Of a stretch of 64,000 bases of DNA, positions 25,446-34,926 are shown in pieces. Position 1 is the stretch's first letter; each line of letters starts with the position of its first letter. Origin of the DNA: Nocardia acididurans (GTDB lineage: Bacteria > Actinomycetota > Actinomycetes > Mycobacteriales > Mycobacteriaceae); the NCBI RefSeq assembly GCF_016741815.1, contig NZ_JAERRJ010000001.1:372001-436000 (forward strand), read 5' to 3'. Made by a program: the position numbers and the translations under genes. The notes below the pieces were generated by a model, which had not been told where the DNA came from, did not search any database, and saw only the letters and a list, made by a program, of their open reading frames with translations.

Positions 25446-27356
25446 GTGAGTTTCGCGGTGCGCGTGGATATTGCGGGAGCGGTCCGGATTGTGAAGACCG
25501 CGGCGAGATTCGGGTGGCGGTGGGACTCCGAGGATGTCCGGGGCTTCGCACGGCAGCTGGGGTGGGCCGCACCGCAGCCGGTGGGCACCATGCGCCGGGG
25601 CGCGCTGTTCTCGCGCACCGGGTTGGGCGTGTGGTGGGATTCGGCGATGTTCTGGGGGACGGGTGACGGTCTCGGCCATGTGCGCGTGACCATTTCGGAT
25701 TGCCTGGCCCCCGGCGAGTTCGGTTCGGCCCCGCTGCTCGACGGCGCGCTGGCGAAGGTGGCGGCCAGGTTCACCGAGCTATGGGGGGAGCCGGAGAGCG
25801 GCGGCGCGGGCCCGGAATCCGGTCCGGCGTGGGTGTTTCCGAGTGTGGTGGCCGGTTTGGCGCTGGGCCCGACCACGGTGGATCTGCTGCTGGTGAGCCC
25901 GGCGGAGCAGGCGTACTGGCGGGGCCGGAAATACGATGCGGCTCGCGCGCGCACGGATGCCGGTCCGTGGGGCCGGTTCACCGAGGATCTGGCGGATTTC
26001 CTGGAGACGCTGCCGGATGAGTCGATTCTGGTGCTCGGTGCGCTGGGCGGCCGCTATGTCCAGTTCGCCACGACGGAGGAGCAGCTGCTGGGCGAGTTGA
26101 GTCGCAGCGAATTCGTGGACCCGCTGTGGCATTTCGGCCCGGAGGTGGAGTCGGTGCTGATGGCGGCGGGCTGGACTCCGCCGCGCGAATCGAACTGGTG
26201 GCGGACGCAGCCCCGGCGCGCGGGCACCCCGGCCGCGAGTCGGTTCGCGGTGTGCGCGGTGGCGGGCCTGCGGGCGCTGGGCGTGGAGTCGCCCGCGGAC
26301 CTGTTCGCCGATGCCTGGGTGGAGGGCGGCGACGATCTGGATATCGCGCCGCTGGGCATCCCGTTGAATTCGACGTCGCGGTCCAAGCGCGCCGAGTACC
26401 TGCTGCACAATGCCGCCTATCCCTTCGATTCCGAGCCGCTGCGCACCGATGTGCCGGGCGGTATCGAGATCGCCCGTGCCGCACAGGCTTTCGAGTGGTC
26501 GTGGACGCGCGCCGATGCCGAGCGGTTCGCCGATCAGACGGGCTGGAAGCCGCAGCGCGCCCCGAAACCGGACGGCCGCACCACCTGGGTGCAGACCGGT
26601 ATGCGCGTGGACACTCCCACCGCGGTGTGCACATTCGACGGCGACCGTCTGGAGTCGATCTGCGTAACCCTCAGCGACAGCATCGAATCCCATCTGTACG
26701 AGGACGGTCTGCCCGAGGATGTGCGGGCGCAGTTGTCGGCCGCGTTCGCCCGGCTCACCGATGGTTTCCGCAGTGATCTGGGGCAGCCGGTGCACGGTGT
26801 GCTGTGGCACGCGCACGGTCCGGTGTGGTCGTCGCCGAATCTGATGCTCGGTCTGGTGGCCGATACCGATACGGTCGATCTGTTCCTGGTGAATCCGGCC
26901 GAGCGGGCCCGCCGGTTGATCATCGAGCAGCAGCGCTTCGCGCATCGCGCCGAGGATCGGGAGTGGCGGCAGTTCATCGATGATCTGGCGGCGGTGGCCG
27001 CCGGTCTGGCCGAGGGCGCGCAGTTGATCATCGACAGTCGCGAGCACGGCTTCGCCCGCCTGAACCGCACCGAGCGGGAACTCGCCGTGGAGCTGGTGGG
27101 TGTGACCGGCCCGCAACCGCAGCCGCGGGTGGCGGAGGTGATGGTGCGCGACGGCTGGCGGCATCCCGACGAGCAACGCCCGCGCTGGCGCAACGCCCTG
27201 CGCCTGCCCGCGCTGCGCCGTGACTTCCGCTGGTTCATGGAGTTGGTGCTGTGGCCGCTGCGCACCGAGATGACGCCGGAGACGGAACTGCATGTGCGCG
27301 TGGACGGCTGGGACCAGGGTTTGCGCACCCCGTCGATCGGCGCGAGCGGTCCCTGA
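25446..27356 (+). CDS. Tandem-repeat hypothetical protein (DUF6301/TY-Chap-like)
   Basis: A 636-residue soluble protein built from two similar halves. Residues 6-150 and about 328-475 each contain WRWDSEDVRGFARQLGW or WSWTRADAERFADQTGW, later VTISD or VTLSDSIE, and GLALGPTTVDLLLVSPAE or GLVADTDTVDLFLVNPAE. Each is followed by a shorter alpha/beta domain (RFTEDLADFLETLPDES; QFIDDLAAVAAGLAEGA). I recall actinomycete proteins annotated DUF6301 and TY-Chap with these features but cannot verify. No catalytic motif, signal peptide or membrane segment is seen. GTG 25446 is the start. Confidence 0.65.
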   Translation: MSFAVRVDIAGAVRIVKTAARFGWRWDSEDVRGFARQLGWAAPQPVGTMRRGALFSRTGLGVWWDSAMFWGTGDGLGHVRVTISDCLAPGEFGSAPLLDGALAKVAARFTELWGEPESGGAGPESGPAWVFPSVVAGLALGPTTVDLLLVSPAEQAYWRGRKYDAARARTDAGPWGRFTEDLADFLETLPDESILVLGALGGRYVQFATTEEQLLGELSRSEFVDPLWHFGPEVESVLMAAGWTPPRESNWWRTQPRRAGTPAASRFAVCAVAGLRALGVESPADLFADAWVEGGDDLDIAPLGIPLNSTSRSKRAEYLLHNAAYPFDSEPLRTDVPGGIEIARAAQAFEWSWTRADAERFADQTGWKPQRAPKPDGRTTWVQTGMRVDTPTAVCTFDGDRLESICVTLSDSIESHLYEDGLPEDVRAQLSAAFARLTDGFRSDLGQPVHGVLWHAHGPVWSSPNLMLGLVADTDTVDLFLVNPAERARRLIIEQQRFAHRAEDREWRQFIDDLAAVAAGLAEGAQLIIDSREHGFARLNRTERELAVELVGVTGPQPQPRVAEVMVRDGWRHPDEQRPRWRNALRLPALRRDFRWFMELVLWPLRTEMTPETELHVRVDGWDQGLRTPSIGASGP

Positions 27357-27392
27357 CCTCCGGGGCGGGTGCGCGCGCCTACAGTCGATGCG

Positions 27393-28034
27393 GTGACCGA
27401 GGTTGACGATGTGCGCGCCACGCGCGAGGGCTACGACGCGGTGGCCGAGCTGTACACCGATGTTTTCAAGCGGAGTCTGGCGGAGAACCCGTTCGACCGC
27501 GCCATGCTGGACATCTTCGCGGATCTGGTGGGTGATTCCGGTGCGGTCGTGGATATCGGCTGTGGTCCGGGCCGGATCACCGGCTATCTGCATGCGGCGG
27601 GGCTGCGGGTCTCCGGGATCGATCTGTCGCCGGAGATGATCCGCCTGGCGCGCCGGGATCTGCCGCAGATCGGTTTCGAGGTGGGTTCGATGGAGCGACT
27701 GGAGCTGGCCGATGCCTCGCTGGCGGGAATTGTGGCCTGGTACTCCATCATTCACACGCCGCCGGAGCGGGTTCCGGCGGTGTTCGCCGAATTCGCGCGG
27801 GTGCTGCGGCCCGGCGGTCAGCTGCTGCTGGCCTTCCAGTCGCCCACGGAGCCGGTATCGGTGCAGCGGTTCGATCACAAGGTGACGACCGGCTACCGCT
27901 GGTCGGCCGACGCGGTGGCGGAGGTGTTGGACGCCAATGGTTTCCGCACCACGGCTCGGCTGTCGCGGGAGGCGCGCACGGGCGAGAACTCGGAGAACTC
28001 GCCGCAGGGTGCGGTGCTGGCGGAGCGTCTCTGA
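27393..28034 (+). CDS. Class I SAM-dependent methyltransferase
   Basis: A 213-residue methyltransferase: motif I VVDIGCGPGRITGYL, GIDLSPEMIRLARRD, a post-II segment ADASLAGIVAWYSIIHTPPE, and FARVLRPGGQLLLAFQ. GTG 27393 opens VTEVDDVRATREGYDAVAELY, the usual N-terminal helix. Proteins of this type methylate small molecules; the context (KstD-like and FAD oxidase genes downstream) does not settle the substrate. Confidence 0.88.
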   Translation: MTEVDDVRATREGYDAVAELYTDVFKRSLAENPFDRAMLDIFADLVGDSGAVVDIGCGPGRITGYLHAAGLRVSGIDLSPEMIRLARRDLPQIGFEVGSMERLELADASLAGIVAWYSIIHTPPERVPAVFAEFARVLRPGGQLLLAFQSPTEPVSVQRFDHKVTTGYRWSADAVAEVLDANGFRTTARLSREARTGENSENSPQGAVLAERL

Positions 28035-28127
28035 CCGCCGCCGGGTATTTCCTGGTTACCGGGACTGCGCCCCCGAACCGCAGTCGGCGCGGTTACCGTC
28101 GGTCGCAGACGAGTTCAGGGAGTTGTG

Positions 28128-29666
28128 GTGACGGACTGGAACGAAGAAGTCGATGTGCTGGTGGCCGGTTCGGGCGGCGGCCTGGCCGGTGCGTACACGG
28201 CGGCACGGGAGGGCTTGACGGTGGCGGTGGTGGAGGCCACCGACCTGTTCGGCGGCACCACCGCGTATTCGGGTGGCGGCGGTGTCTGGTTCCCGTGCAA
28301 TCCGGTGCTGGCCCGCGCCGGGGTGGACGACAGTTTCGAGGACGCGCTCACCTATTTCCGTGCGGTGGTGGGTGATCGGACTCCGGCCGAGCTGCAGGAA
28401 ACCTATGTGCGCGGCGGCGCGCGGGTGATCGAGTACCTGGAGCAGGACGAGGCGTTCTCCTTCCAGATGTTCCCGTGGCCGGACTATTTCGGTAGGGCTC
28501 CGAAGGCGCGGCTGGACGGGAAGCGCCACATCATCCCCACGCCGTTGCCTGCCGCCGCGCTCGGTGAGTTGAGCGGATCGGTGCGCGGCCCGTTGAGCAC
28601 CGATCGGCAGGGCGCACCGCAGCCGGAGTATCTGATCGGCGGGCGCGCGCTGATCGGCCGTTTCCTGCTGGGAATTGCCAAGTACCCCGACGTTTCCCTG
28701 TATCGGAACGCTCCGCTGGTGGAGCTGGTCGTGGCGGACGGCGCGGTCACCGGGGCGATCGTGGAGCGGGACGGTGAACGGGTGGCGATCCGCGCCCGCC
28801 GGGGAGTGCTGTTGGCGGCCGGTGGTTTCGAAGGCAATGACGAGCTGCGCGCCCGCTACGGTGTGCCCGGTCGGGCGCGAGACACCATGGGGCCGTGGGG
28901 AAATACCGGACGCGCGCACGAGGCGGGTATCGCCGCCGGAGCCGCGGTGGATCTCATGGATCAGGCGTGGTGGTCGCCGGGCCTGATCCATCCGGACGGC
29001 CGGGCGGCGTTCGCATTGTGGTTCACCGGCGGAATTTTCGTGAATCAGGCCGGTGAGCGCTTCGTCAACGAGTCGGCCGCCTATGACCGCCTGGGCCGCG
29101 ACATCATCGATCGAATGACGGAAGGCGCTGTCTCCCTGCCGTTCTGGATGATCTACGACGACGCCGAGGGCGGGGTGCCGCCGATCAAAGCCAGCAATGT
29201 GCCCATGGTCGACGCGGAAGAGTATGTGGCGGCGGGGCTTCGGCACTCCGCCGACACCCTGGCGGAGCTCGCGACGAAGATCGGCGTCCCGGCCGATGCG
29301 CTGACGGCGACCGTCGCCCGCTTCAACGAGCACGCGGCCGCGGGGATCGACCCGGATTTCGGCCGCGGCGACGAAGCCTATGACCGTGCCTTCTCCAACG
29401 GAGAATCGCCGCTCACCCCGATCGTGAAGGGCCCGTTCCACGCCGCCGCCTTCGGCATCTCGGATCTGGGCACCAAGGGCGGTCTGCGCACCGACACCGC
29501 GGCCCGGGTGCTCGACGCGGACGGCAATGTCATTCCCGGCCTGTACGCGGCGGGCAATACGATGGCCGCCGTGAGCGGCACCGTCTATCCCGGCGGTGGC
29601 AATCCGATCGGCGCATCGGTCCTGTTCAGCCACCTCGCCGCAGTGGATATGGCGGCTCGCTTCTAG
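28128..29666 (+). CDS. 3-ketosteroid delta1-dehydrogenase-like flavoprotein
   Basis: A 512-residue FAD-dependent dehydrogenase of the KstD/fumarate-reductase flavoprotein family. The dinucleotide fold VDVLVAGSGGGLAGAYTA lies at the N-terminus; further family motifs are GGTTAYSGGGVW-like, GVLLAAGGFEGN, and the C-terminal GLYAAGNTMAAVSGTVYPGG then GNPIGASVLFS. KstD enzymes desaturate ring A of 3-ketosteroids. GTG 28128 is chosen because AGGGAG sits five bases upstream. Actinobacteria carry several KstD paralogues, so steroid activity is inferred from the family only. It is followed by another flavoprotein gene 9 bases downstream. Confidence 0.85.
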   Translation: MTDWNEEVDVLVAGSGGGLAGAYTAAREGLTVAVVEATDLFGGTTAYSGGGGVWFPCNPVLARAGVDDSFEDALTYFRAVVGDRTPAELQETYVRGGARVIEYLEQDEAFSFQMFPWPDYFGRAPKARLDGKRHIIPTPLPAAALGELSGSVRGPLSTDRQGAPQPEYLIGGRALIGRFLLGIAKYPDVSLYRNAPLVELVVADGAVTGAIVERDGERVAIRARRGVLLAAGGFEGNDELRARYGVPGRARDTMGPWGNTGRAHEAGIAAGAAVDLMDQAWWSPGLIHPDGRAAFALWFTGGIFVNQAGERFVNESAAYDRLGRDIIDRMTEGAVSLPFWMIYDDAEGGVPPIKASNVPMVDAEEYVAAGLRHSADTLAELATKIGVPADALTATVARFNEHAAAGIDPDFGRGDEAYDRAFSNGESPLTPIVKGPFHAAAFGISDLGTKGGLRTDTAARVLDADGNVIPGLYAAGNTMAAVSGTVYPGGGNPIGASVLFSHLAAVDMAARF

Positions 29667-29675
29667 AGTCGGTGC

Positions 29676-31241
29676 ATGAGTCGAGCCGATCTGCTCCGGG
29701 ACCGCTACGACGTGGTGATCGTCGGCGGCGGTCACAACGGCCTGGTCGCGGCGGCCTATCTGGCGCGGGCGGGCCGCTCGGTGCTGGTGCTGGAGCGGGA
29801 GCCGCACACCGGTGGCGCGGCGGTGTCGGAGCGGGTGTTCGCGGGGGTGGACGCGCGGTTGTCGCGGTTCTCGTACCTGGTGAGCCTGCTGCCGGATCGG
29901 ATCGTCGCGGATCTGGGCCTGCGGTTCGCGACGCGCAAGCGCCGGATCTCCTCGTATACGCCGGTGGCTGATCACGGCCTGCTGGTGGACAACGCCTCCG
30001 AGCCGGTAACCCGGGCGAGCTTCGCGCGGGTGACCGGTTCGGAGCGCGATTACGTTGCCTGGCAACGCTTCTACGAGCGCACCGGCCGTCTCGCGCAGCG
30101 CGTGTTCCCGACCCTGACCCAGCCGCTCCCGTCGCGCGCGGAACTGCGCGGCATCGTGGACGATCCGGCCGTGTGGGAGGCGGTCTTCGAGCGCCCGCTC
30201 GGCGAAACCGTGGAGGCCGCGTTCGCCGACGACACCGTGCGCGGCGTGGTGCTCACCGACGCGCTGATCGGCACCTTCACCCACGCCCATGATCCGTCGC
30301 TGCTGCAGAACCGCTGCTTCCTCTATCACGTGATCGGCGGCGGCACCGGCGACTGGGATGTCCCGGTGGGCGGTATGGGCGCGCTCACCGACGCATTGGC
30401 CGGGGCGGCGCGCGCGGCGGGTGCGGAGCTGCGCACCGGGCACACGGTGACGAAGCTCGAAACCGACGGCGGCACAGCTGAAGTCACCTTCCACGACCGT
30501 TCGGGCGCGGGCCGGGTCGCGGCCGGTCATGTGCTGGTGAACGCGGCACCCTACGTGCTGGCCGGGCTGCTGGGCGAGCCCACGGCGAAACCCGAAGGCT
30601 CCCAGCTGAAAATCAATATGCTGCTGCGCCGCCTGCCCGGCCTGCGCGACACGTCGGTGGACCCGCGTACGGCATTCGCCGGCACGTTCCACATCGCCGA
30701 ATCCGCGACCGAGCTCGAGCGCGCCTACCGGGAGGCCGAATCAGGCGTTCTCCCCGCCGCGCCTCCGTCGGAGATCTACTGCCACACGCTCACCGATCCT
30801 TCGATCCTGGCTCCGGAGCTGATCGACGCGGGCATGCACACCCTGACCCTGTTCGGTTTACACACTCCCGCAAGACTTTTCACCGATGATCCGCGAGCTG
30901 CGAAAGACCGGCTCGTCGATGCCACACTGGCCCAGCTGGATTCGGTCCTGTCCGCACCCATCCGCGACTGCCTGGCCCACGATGCCGACGGCAATCCCTG
31001 CCTGGAGGCCATGTCGCCGGTCGACCTGGAGGCGGAGGTGGGGATGCCCGGCGGCCATATCTTCCACGCGGACTTGGCTTTTCCCTATCGCGATGAGGAA
31101 GGTTCCGGCACCCCCGCCGCCCGCTGGGGCGTCGCCACCGCACACGCGAACATCTTCCTGTGTGGTGCGGGTGCGGTGCGCGGGGGTGGCGTCAGCGGTG
31201 TCGGCGGCCACAATGCCGCCATGGCGGTCCTCGAAAGTTAG
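29676..31241 (+). CDS. Phytoene-dehydrogenase-like FAD oxidoreductase
   Basis: A 521-residue protein with the FAD-binding fold YDVVIVGGGHNGLVAAAYLA, ERVFAGVDARLSRFSY, a VPVGGMGALTDALA segment, and the C-terminal FLCGAGAVRGGGVSGVGGHN typical of the PYROXD2/CrtI-like group. It starts with ATG 29676, nine bases after the KstD-like gene, so the two flavoproteins are probably co-transcribed. The substrate is unknown; the group includes carotenoid desaturases and related oxidases, but no other carotenoid genes are nearby. Confidence 0.85.
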   Translation: MSRADLLRDRYDVVIVGGGHNGLVAAAYLARAGRSVLVLEREPHTGGAAVSERVFAGVDARLSRFSYLVSLLPDRIVADLGLRFATRKRRISSYTPVADHGLLVDNASEPVTRASFARVTGSERDYVAWQRFYERTGRLAQRVFPTLTQPLPSRAELRGIVDDPAVWEAVFERPLGETVEAAFADDTVRGVVLTDALIGTFTHAHDPSLLQNRCFLYHVIGGGTGDWDVPVGGMGALTDALAGAARAAGAELRTGHTVTKLETDGGTAEVTFHDRSGAGRVAAGHVLVNAAPYVLAGLLGEPTAKPEGSQLKINMLLRRLPGLRDTSVDPRTAFAGTFHIAESATELERAYREAESGVLPAAPPSEIYCHTLTDPSILAPELIDAGMHTLTLFGLHTPARLFTDDPRAAKDRLVDATLAQLDSVLSAPIRDCLAHDADGNPCLEAMSPVDLEAEVGMPGGHIFHADLAFPYRDEEGSGTPAARWGVATAHANIFLCGAGAVRGGGVSGVGGHNAAMAVLES

Positions 31242-31297
31242 GGCAGCAGCGGCGAAGTCGCCGTCCCGAGCCGCAGGGCGTCGCCCCGGCGCGATGC

Positions 31298-32218
31298 TCA
31301 TCGGGTGGAGGTGTCCTCGTCGCGGCCGGTGGCGCAGACGCGCAGGCAGCAGTCGATGAAGGTGCGCACGGCCGCGCCCGGTTCGCTTCCGGACGGCCAG
31401 GCGACGGCCGCCCGGCTGGGGCCGATGCCGCGCACCGGGCGGTACGCGATGCCGGGTCGCGGGTAGAACCGCGCGGAGGAGGCGGGGGTGAAGCTGATGC
31501 CGAAGCCGTTGCCGATGGCGGTGAGCCATTCGTCGGTGCTGTGGCTGATGGCTCCGATGACGGCGGTGTCGGCCGGTCGTTCGTCGAGTCCCATCCAGAA
31601 GTCGCGCCACCAGCCGCTTTCCGCGGGTGCGGCGACGAAGGGCTGGTCCCACAGGTCGCGGAATTCGATTTCCGCGCGGCCGGCGAGGGGGTGGGTTTCC
31701 GGTAGCGCGATCCAGCGGGGTTCGGTGAAAAGTATTTCGCTGCGGTAGTTCTCGTGCCCGGGGAAGGGGTAGCGGACCAGGGCGGCGTCCACGTCGCCGT
31801 CGGCCAGCCCGGCGGTGGGGTCGAGCCAGCCGAATTCGCGCAGTTCGAGTCGCCAGCCGGGCTGCGCGGCGTGGAAGGCTTCGACGATGCGCGGCGTGAA
31901 TTCGATTGCGGCGCTGGCGATGAACCCGACGCGTAGCACGCGAGCGGCGTGGCTGGCCCCGCTCTTGGTCTCGCGCAGCATGCGGTCCCAGCCGGTCAGC
32001 AGGTGCGGGGCGTGGGCGGCGAAGATGCGGCCGGGTTCGGTGAGGGTCATGCCGGTGCGGGAGCGGATGAACAGTTCCACGCCCAGTTGCTGTTCCAGCA
32101 GTTTGATCTGTTTGGTCAGCGCGGGCTGGGACACGTAGAGGCGTCGGGCGGCGCGGGTGAGGTGGCCCTCCTCGGCGACGGCGACGAAGTAGCGCAGTAG
32201 TCGCGTGTCGATGTCCAT
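31298..32218 (-). CDS. LysR family transcriptional regulator
   Basis: A 306-residue LysR regulator: the N-terminal winged helix MDIDTRLLRYFVAVAEEGHL then TRAARRLYVSQPALTKQIK, linker helix, and an effector-binding domain from about residue 90. It is a close paralogue of the next gene (same length, same start MDIDTRLLRYF, and shared segments such as GFGISFTP and FRDLWDQPFVAAPAESGWWRDF). It is convergent with the upstream FAD oxidase gene. The effector and targets are unknown. Confidence 0.92.
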   Translation of the reverse strand: MDIDTRLLRYFVAVAEEGHLTRAARRLYVSQPALTKQIKLLEQQLGVELFIRSRTGMTLTEPGRIFAAHAPHLLTGWDRMLRETKSGASHAARVLRVGFIASAAIEFTPRIVEAFHAAQPGWRLELREFGWLDPTAGLADGDVDAALVRYPFPGHENYRSEILFTEPRWIALPETHPLAGRAEIEFRDLWDQPFVAAPAESGWWRDFWMGLDERPADTAVIGAISHSTDEWLTAIGNGFGISFTPASSARFYPRPGIAYRPVRGIGPSRAAVAWPSGSEPGAAVRTFIDCCLRVCATGRDEDTSTR

Positions 32219-32260
32219 GCCGTCACGCTACGACGGGTGTCCATACCGTCACGCTACGAG
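32209..32260. repeat. Tandem 26-bp imperfect repeat between the two LysR genes
   Basis: The word TGTCCAT, then CCGTCACGCTACGA, occurs twice in succession (first copy at the 5' end of one LysR gene, second in the gap to the next gene), differing at one or two bases. It is probably a trace of the gene duplication or of slippage. Confidence 0.55.
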
Positions 32261-33174
32261 GTGCGCCGGCCGTCGCCGGTCTGATGGCCCATGATGTCGG
32301 TGCAGCAGCGGATGAAATACCGCAGTACGGCGTCGGATTCGGAGGCGTCGGGCCACACCAGCGCGATCCGGGTGGGTCCGATGCCGTGCACGGGCCGGAA
32401 CACCACGCCCGGGTAGGCGTTGGTGCGCGCCGTCGACACGGGGGTGAAGCTGACGCCGAAGCCGTTGGCGATGGCGCGCAGCCATTCCTCGGTGTTGCGG
32501 GCGATGGCCCCGATGATGGCGGTGTCGGCCGGGCGGGAGTCCAGGCCCATCCAGTAGTCGCGCCACCAGCCGGTTTCGGCGGGGGAGGCGACGTAGGGTT
32601 CGTCCCACAGTTCGCGGAAGGCGATGTCGTCGCGTTCGGCGAGGGGGTGGTCGGCGGGCAGGGCGATCCAGCGTGGCTCGGCGTACAGCTCGCGCACGTG
32701 GTATTCGTCCTGACGCGGGAACGGTAGTCGCAGCAGCGCCACGTCCACGTCGCCTTCGTCGAGGCCCGCGGTGGGGTCGGTCCAGCCGCCCTGATGGATA
32801 TCGACCTGCCAGTCGGGGTGCAGGCGGTGGAAGACGCGGATGAGTTCGGCGATGTGGTCGTCGGCGGCGCTGTGCACGCAGCCCAGGCGCAGGACGCGGG
32901 CGGTGCGGCTGGCGTCGCTCTTGGTGTCGCGCAGGATACGGTCCCAGGCGGCGAGCAGGCCGGGCACGGTGGCGGCCAGTACTTTGCCCGGTGCGGTGAG
33001 GGTCATACCGGCTCGGGACCGGATGAACAGTTCCACCCCCAGCTGCTGTTCCAGCTGTTTGATCTGCGTCGCGAGCGCCGGCTGCGCCACGTGCAGCCGT
33101 TGCGCCGCGAGCGGCAGATGTTCGGTTTCCGCGACTGCCAGGAAGTAACGCAGCAGTCGCGTGTCGATATCCAT
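32254..33174 (-). CDS. LysR family transcriptional regulator, paralogue
   Basis: A 306-residue LysR protein with the DNA-binding half LPLAAQRLHVAQPALATQIK and effector domain FRELWDEPYVASPAETGWWRDYWMGL. It lies immediately upstream of its paralogue on the same strand. The two genes are separated by a short stretch containing an imperfect tandem 26-bp duplication. It is divergent from the ThrE-type exporter gene at 33388, which is a candidate target. Confidence 0.92.
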   Translation of the reverse strand: MDIDTRLLRYFLAVAETEHLPLAAQRLHVAQPALATQIKQLEQQLGVELFIRSRAGMTLTAPGKVLAATVPGLLAAWDRILRDTKSDASRTARVLRLGCVHSAADDHIAELIRVFHRLHPDWQVDIHQGGWTDPTAGLDEGDVDVALLRLPFPRQDEYHVRELYAEPRWIALPADHPLAERDDIAFRELWDEPYVASPAETGWWRDYWMGLDSRPADTAIIGAIARNTEEWLRAIANGFGVSFTPVSTARTNAYPGVVFRPVHGIGPTRIALVWPDASESDAVLRYFIRCCTDIMGHQTGDGRRTS

Positions 33175-33387
33175 GCCACCAGGTTAGAAATGCCGCAACC
33201 CCTAGGCATAGCTGTGATCGGTCGCCGGGACGAATGTGAGGGTGTGTTCGCTGATCCGGTGTGGCGGAAACTGGCCGCGCGGCCCCGGGATCGGGCTGGT
33301 CGGACATTAGGGTTTGGGTTGCCACACAGTTGCTGTTTCTCGGCGAGCGAGTAGAACGGAAGCGGGCGAACGGAGGCGAGAGGCGCG

Positions 33388-34926
33388 ATGAGTACGACCG
33401 GACCACGGCATCTGCGCACGCAGCCCCGGCCCGCGGGGGCGAGTGTGGCCTCGGTCGGCAAACGTCTGAGCCATACGGCCAGACGAGCGAGCGGGGTGTT
33501 CGACGACTGGCTGGTGCGGCGTGTGGTGAATCGCACCGGCGCGCCCGAGGCGCATGATCCGCCGCCGCCGGAGGAACCGCCGGTCTCCGCGGATCTGCTG
33601 AATCTGCTGCGCCTGCTGGGCGTGATGCTCATCGGGTCCGGTGAGACCACGGGCCGGGTGCAGGAGATCCTCGACGACACCGCGCACCGCTACGGCGCGA
33701 CCGAGGTGCAGTTCTTCGTGCTGCCCACGGGAGTGTTCGTGCGCGTACAGGATTCGCGGGGGTCGGCGGTGGATCTGCAGGCCGCGTTCACCGACACGCT
33801 GCGGCTGGATCAGATCGCGGCGCTCTATCGGGTGCTCGACACCATGAAGCACGAGCTGCCGCCGCCGACCGAGGTGACCGAGGAACTGGAACGGATCGTG
33901 GCGTCGAAGCGGCCGACCGCGGTGTGGCTCATGCTGCTGGGCAGCATGGTGCTGACCATCGGACTGGGCCTGATGCTGAATCCGTCCGTGCACGCCCTGG
34001 TCGGGTACGCGGTGCTGGGCCTGGTGGTGCAGCTGCTGATCCTGCTGGCGGACCGGATTCCGCTGCTGTCGCTGGCGCTGCCGGTGACCGCGGGCGCGGT
34101 GGTCACGTTGCTGGCCTTCGGTTTTCCGCACGCGCTCGGCGGCGGCCAGCCCTCACAGCTGCTGGTTCCGGCGGTGGCGAGTCTGCTGCCGGGCGCGATG
34201 CTCACCAACGGCTCGATCGAATTGGCGACCGGATCGATGGTGGCGGGTGCGAGCCGCACCATCGCGGGGTTGAACAAACTGCTGCTGCTGGCCTTCGGGA
34301 TCTTCGTCGGATTGCAGTTCCTGGGTCCGCAGCCGCCGGATGCCGCGCCGCAGAGCGTTTTGGGCTGGTGGGCGCCGCTGGTGGGTGTGCTGCTCATCGG
34401 ATTCGGGCATTCCTGGCGATCGAGCGCGCCGCCGAAGTCGCTGTTCTGGCTGCTGCTGGTGCTGTACGTGACCTATGCCGCGCAGCGGTTCGGGATTCAG
34501 ACCGGCGGCGCGCTGCTGGGCGCGTTCCTGGGCGGGCTGATAGCGGTGCCCGCCGCGTATCTGGTGCAGCGCAACAGGAACGCGCCGCCGACGCAGGTGG
34601 CGTTCCTGCCCGCGTTCTGGATGCTGGTGCCCGGCGGCATGGGGTTGACGGCGGTGTCGGAGCTGGTGACCAGTAAGGGCGGCAACGGTTTACAGGTGCT
34701 GGTGAACGTGCTGCTGTCGGTGCTGGCCATCGCGCTGGGTGTGCTGGTGGGTTCGGGACTGACGAATACGCGCAAGCCGGGGACCGCGTCGATGGTGGAT
34801 TGGCTGCTGCCGCCGCCGAAGGTGAGCCTGACGAAGGCCGATCAGCGCACGACGGGTAGATCCGCGCCGGGGTCGACCAGCCAGAGCAGCCAGTTGGGGA
34901 CGAGCGAGTCGGCGAATTCGTCGTAG
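33388..34926 (+). CDS. ThrE-type threonine/serine exporter
   Basis: A 512-residue membrane protein. Residues 65-190 hold the cytoplasmic-side DUF1212 part (LLNLLRLLGVMLIGSGETTG, HRYGATEVQFFVLPTGVFV). About ten helices follow, including LVPAVASLLPGAMLTNGSIELATG and the second (DUF3815-like) half PAFWMLVPGGMGLTAVSEL. ThrE exports threonine and serine in corynebacteria. The C-terminal 30 residues are Ser/Thr-rich and are read over the end of the convergent SGNH gene. ATG 33388 follows GAGGCGAGAGGCGCG. Confidence 0.88.
   Translation: MSTTGPRHLRTQPRPAGASVASVGKRLSHTARRASGVFDDWLVRRVVNRTGAPEAHDPPPPEEPPVSADLLNLLRLLGVMLIGSGETTGRVQEILDDTAHRYGATEVQFFVLPTGVFVRVQDSRGSAVDLQAAFTDTLRLDQIAALYRVLDTMKHELPPPTEVTEELERIVASKRPTAVWLMLLGSMVLTIGLGLMLNPSVHALVGYAVLGLVVQLLILLADRIPLLSLALPVTAGAVVTLLAFGFPHALGGGQPSQLLVPAVASLLPGAMLTNGSIELATGSMVAGASRTIAGLNKLLLLAFGIFVGLQFLGPQPPDAAPQSVLGWWAPLVGVLLIGFGHSWRSSAPPKSLFWLLLVLYVTYAAQRFGIQTGGALLGAFLGGLIAVPAAYLVQRNRNAPPTQVAFLPAFWMLVPGGMGLTAVSELVTSKGGNGLQVLVNVLLSVLAIALGVLVGSGLTNTRKPGTASMVDWLLPPPKVSLTKADQRTTGRSAPGSTSQSSQLGTSESANSS

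Noticed and set aside
25779..27878. 699-codon minus-strand frame opposite the duplicated protein
   Set aside because: Shadow of the plus-strand gene; no motif or plausible start.
28056..30692. 878-codon minus-strand frame opposite the flavoprotein genes
   Set aside because: Shadow with Arg/His/Gln-rich noise; the two plus-strand flavoproteins have clear FAD motifs.
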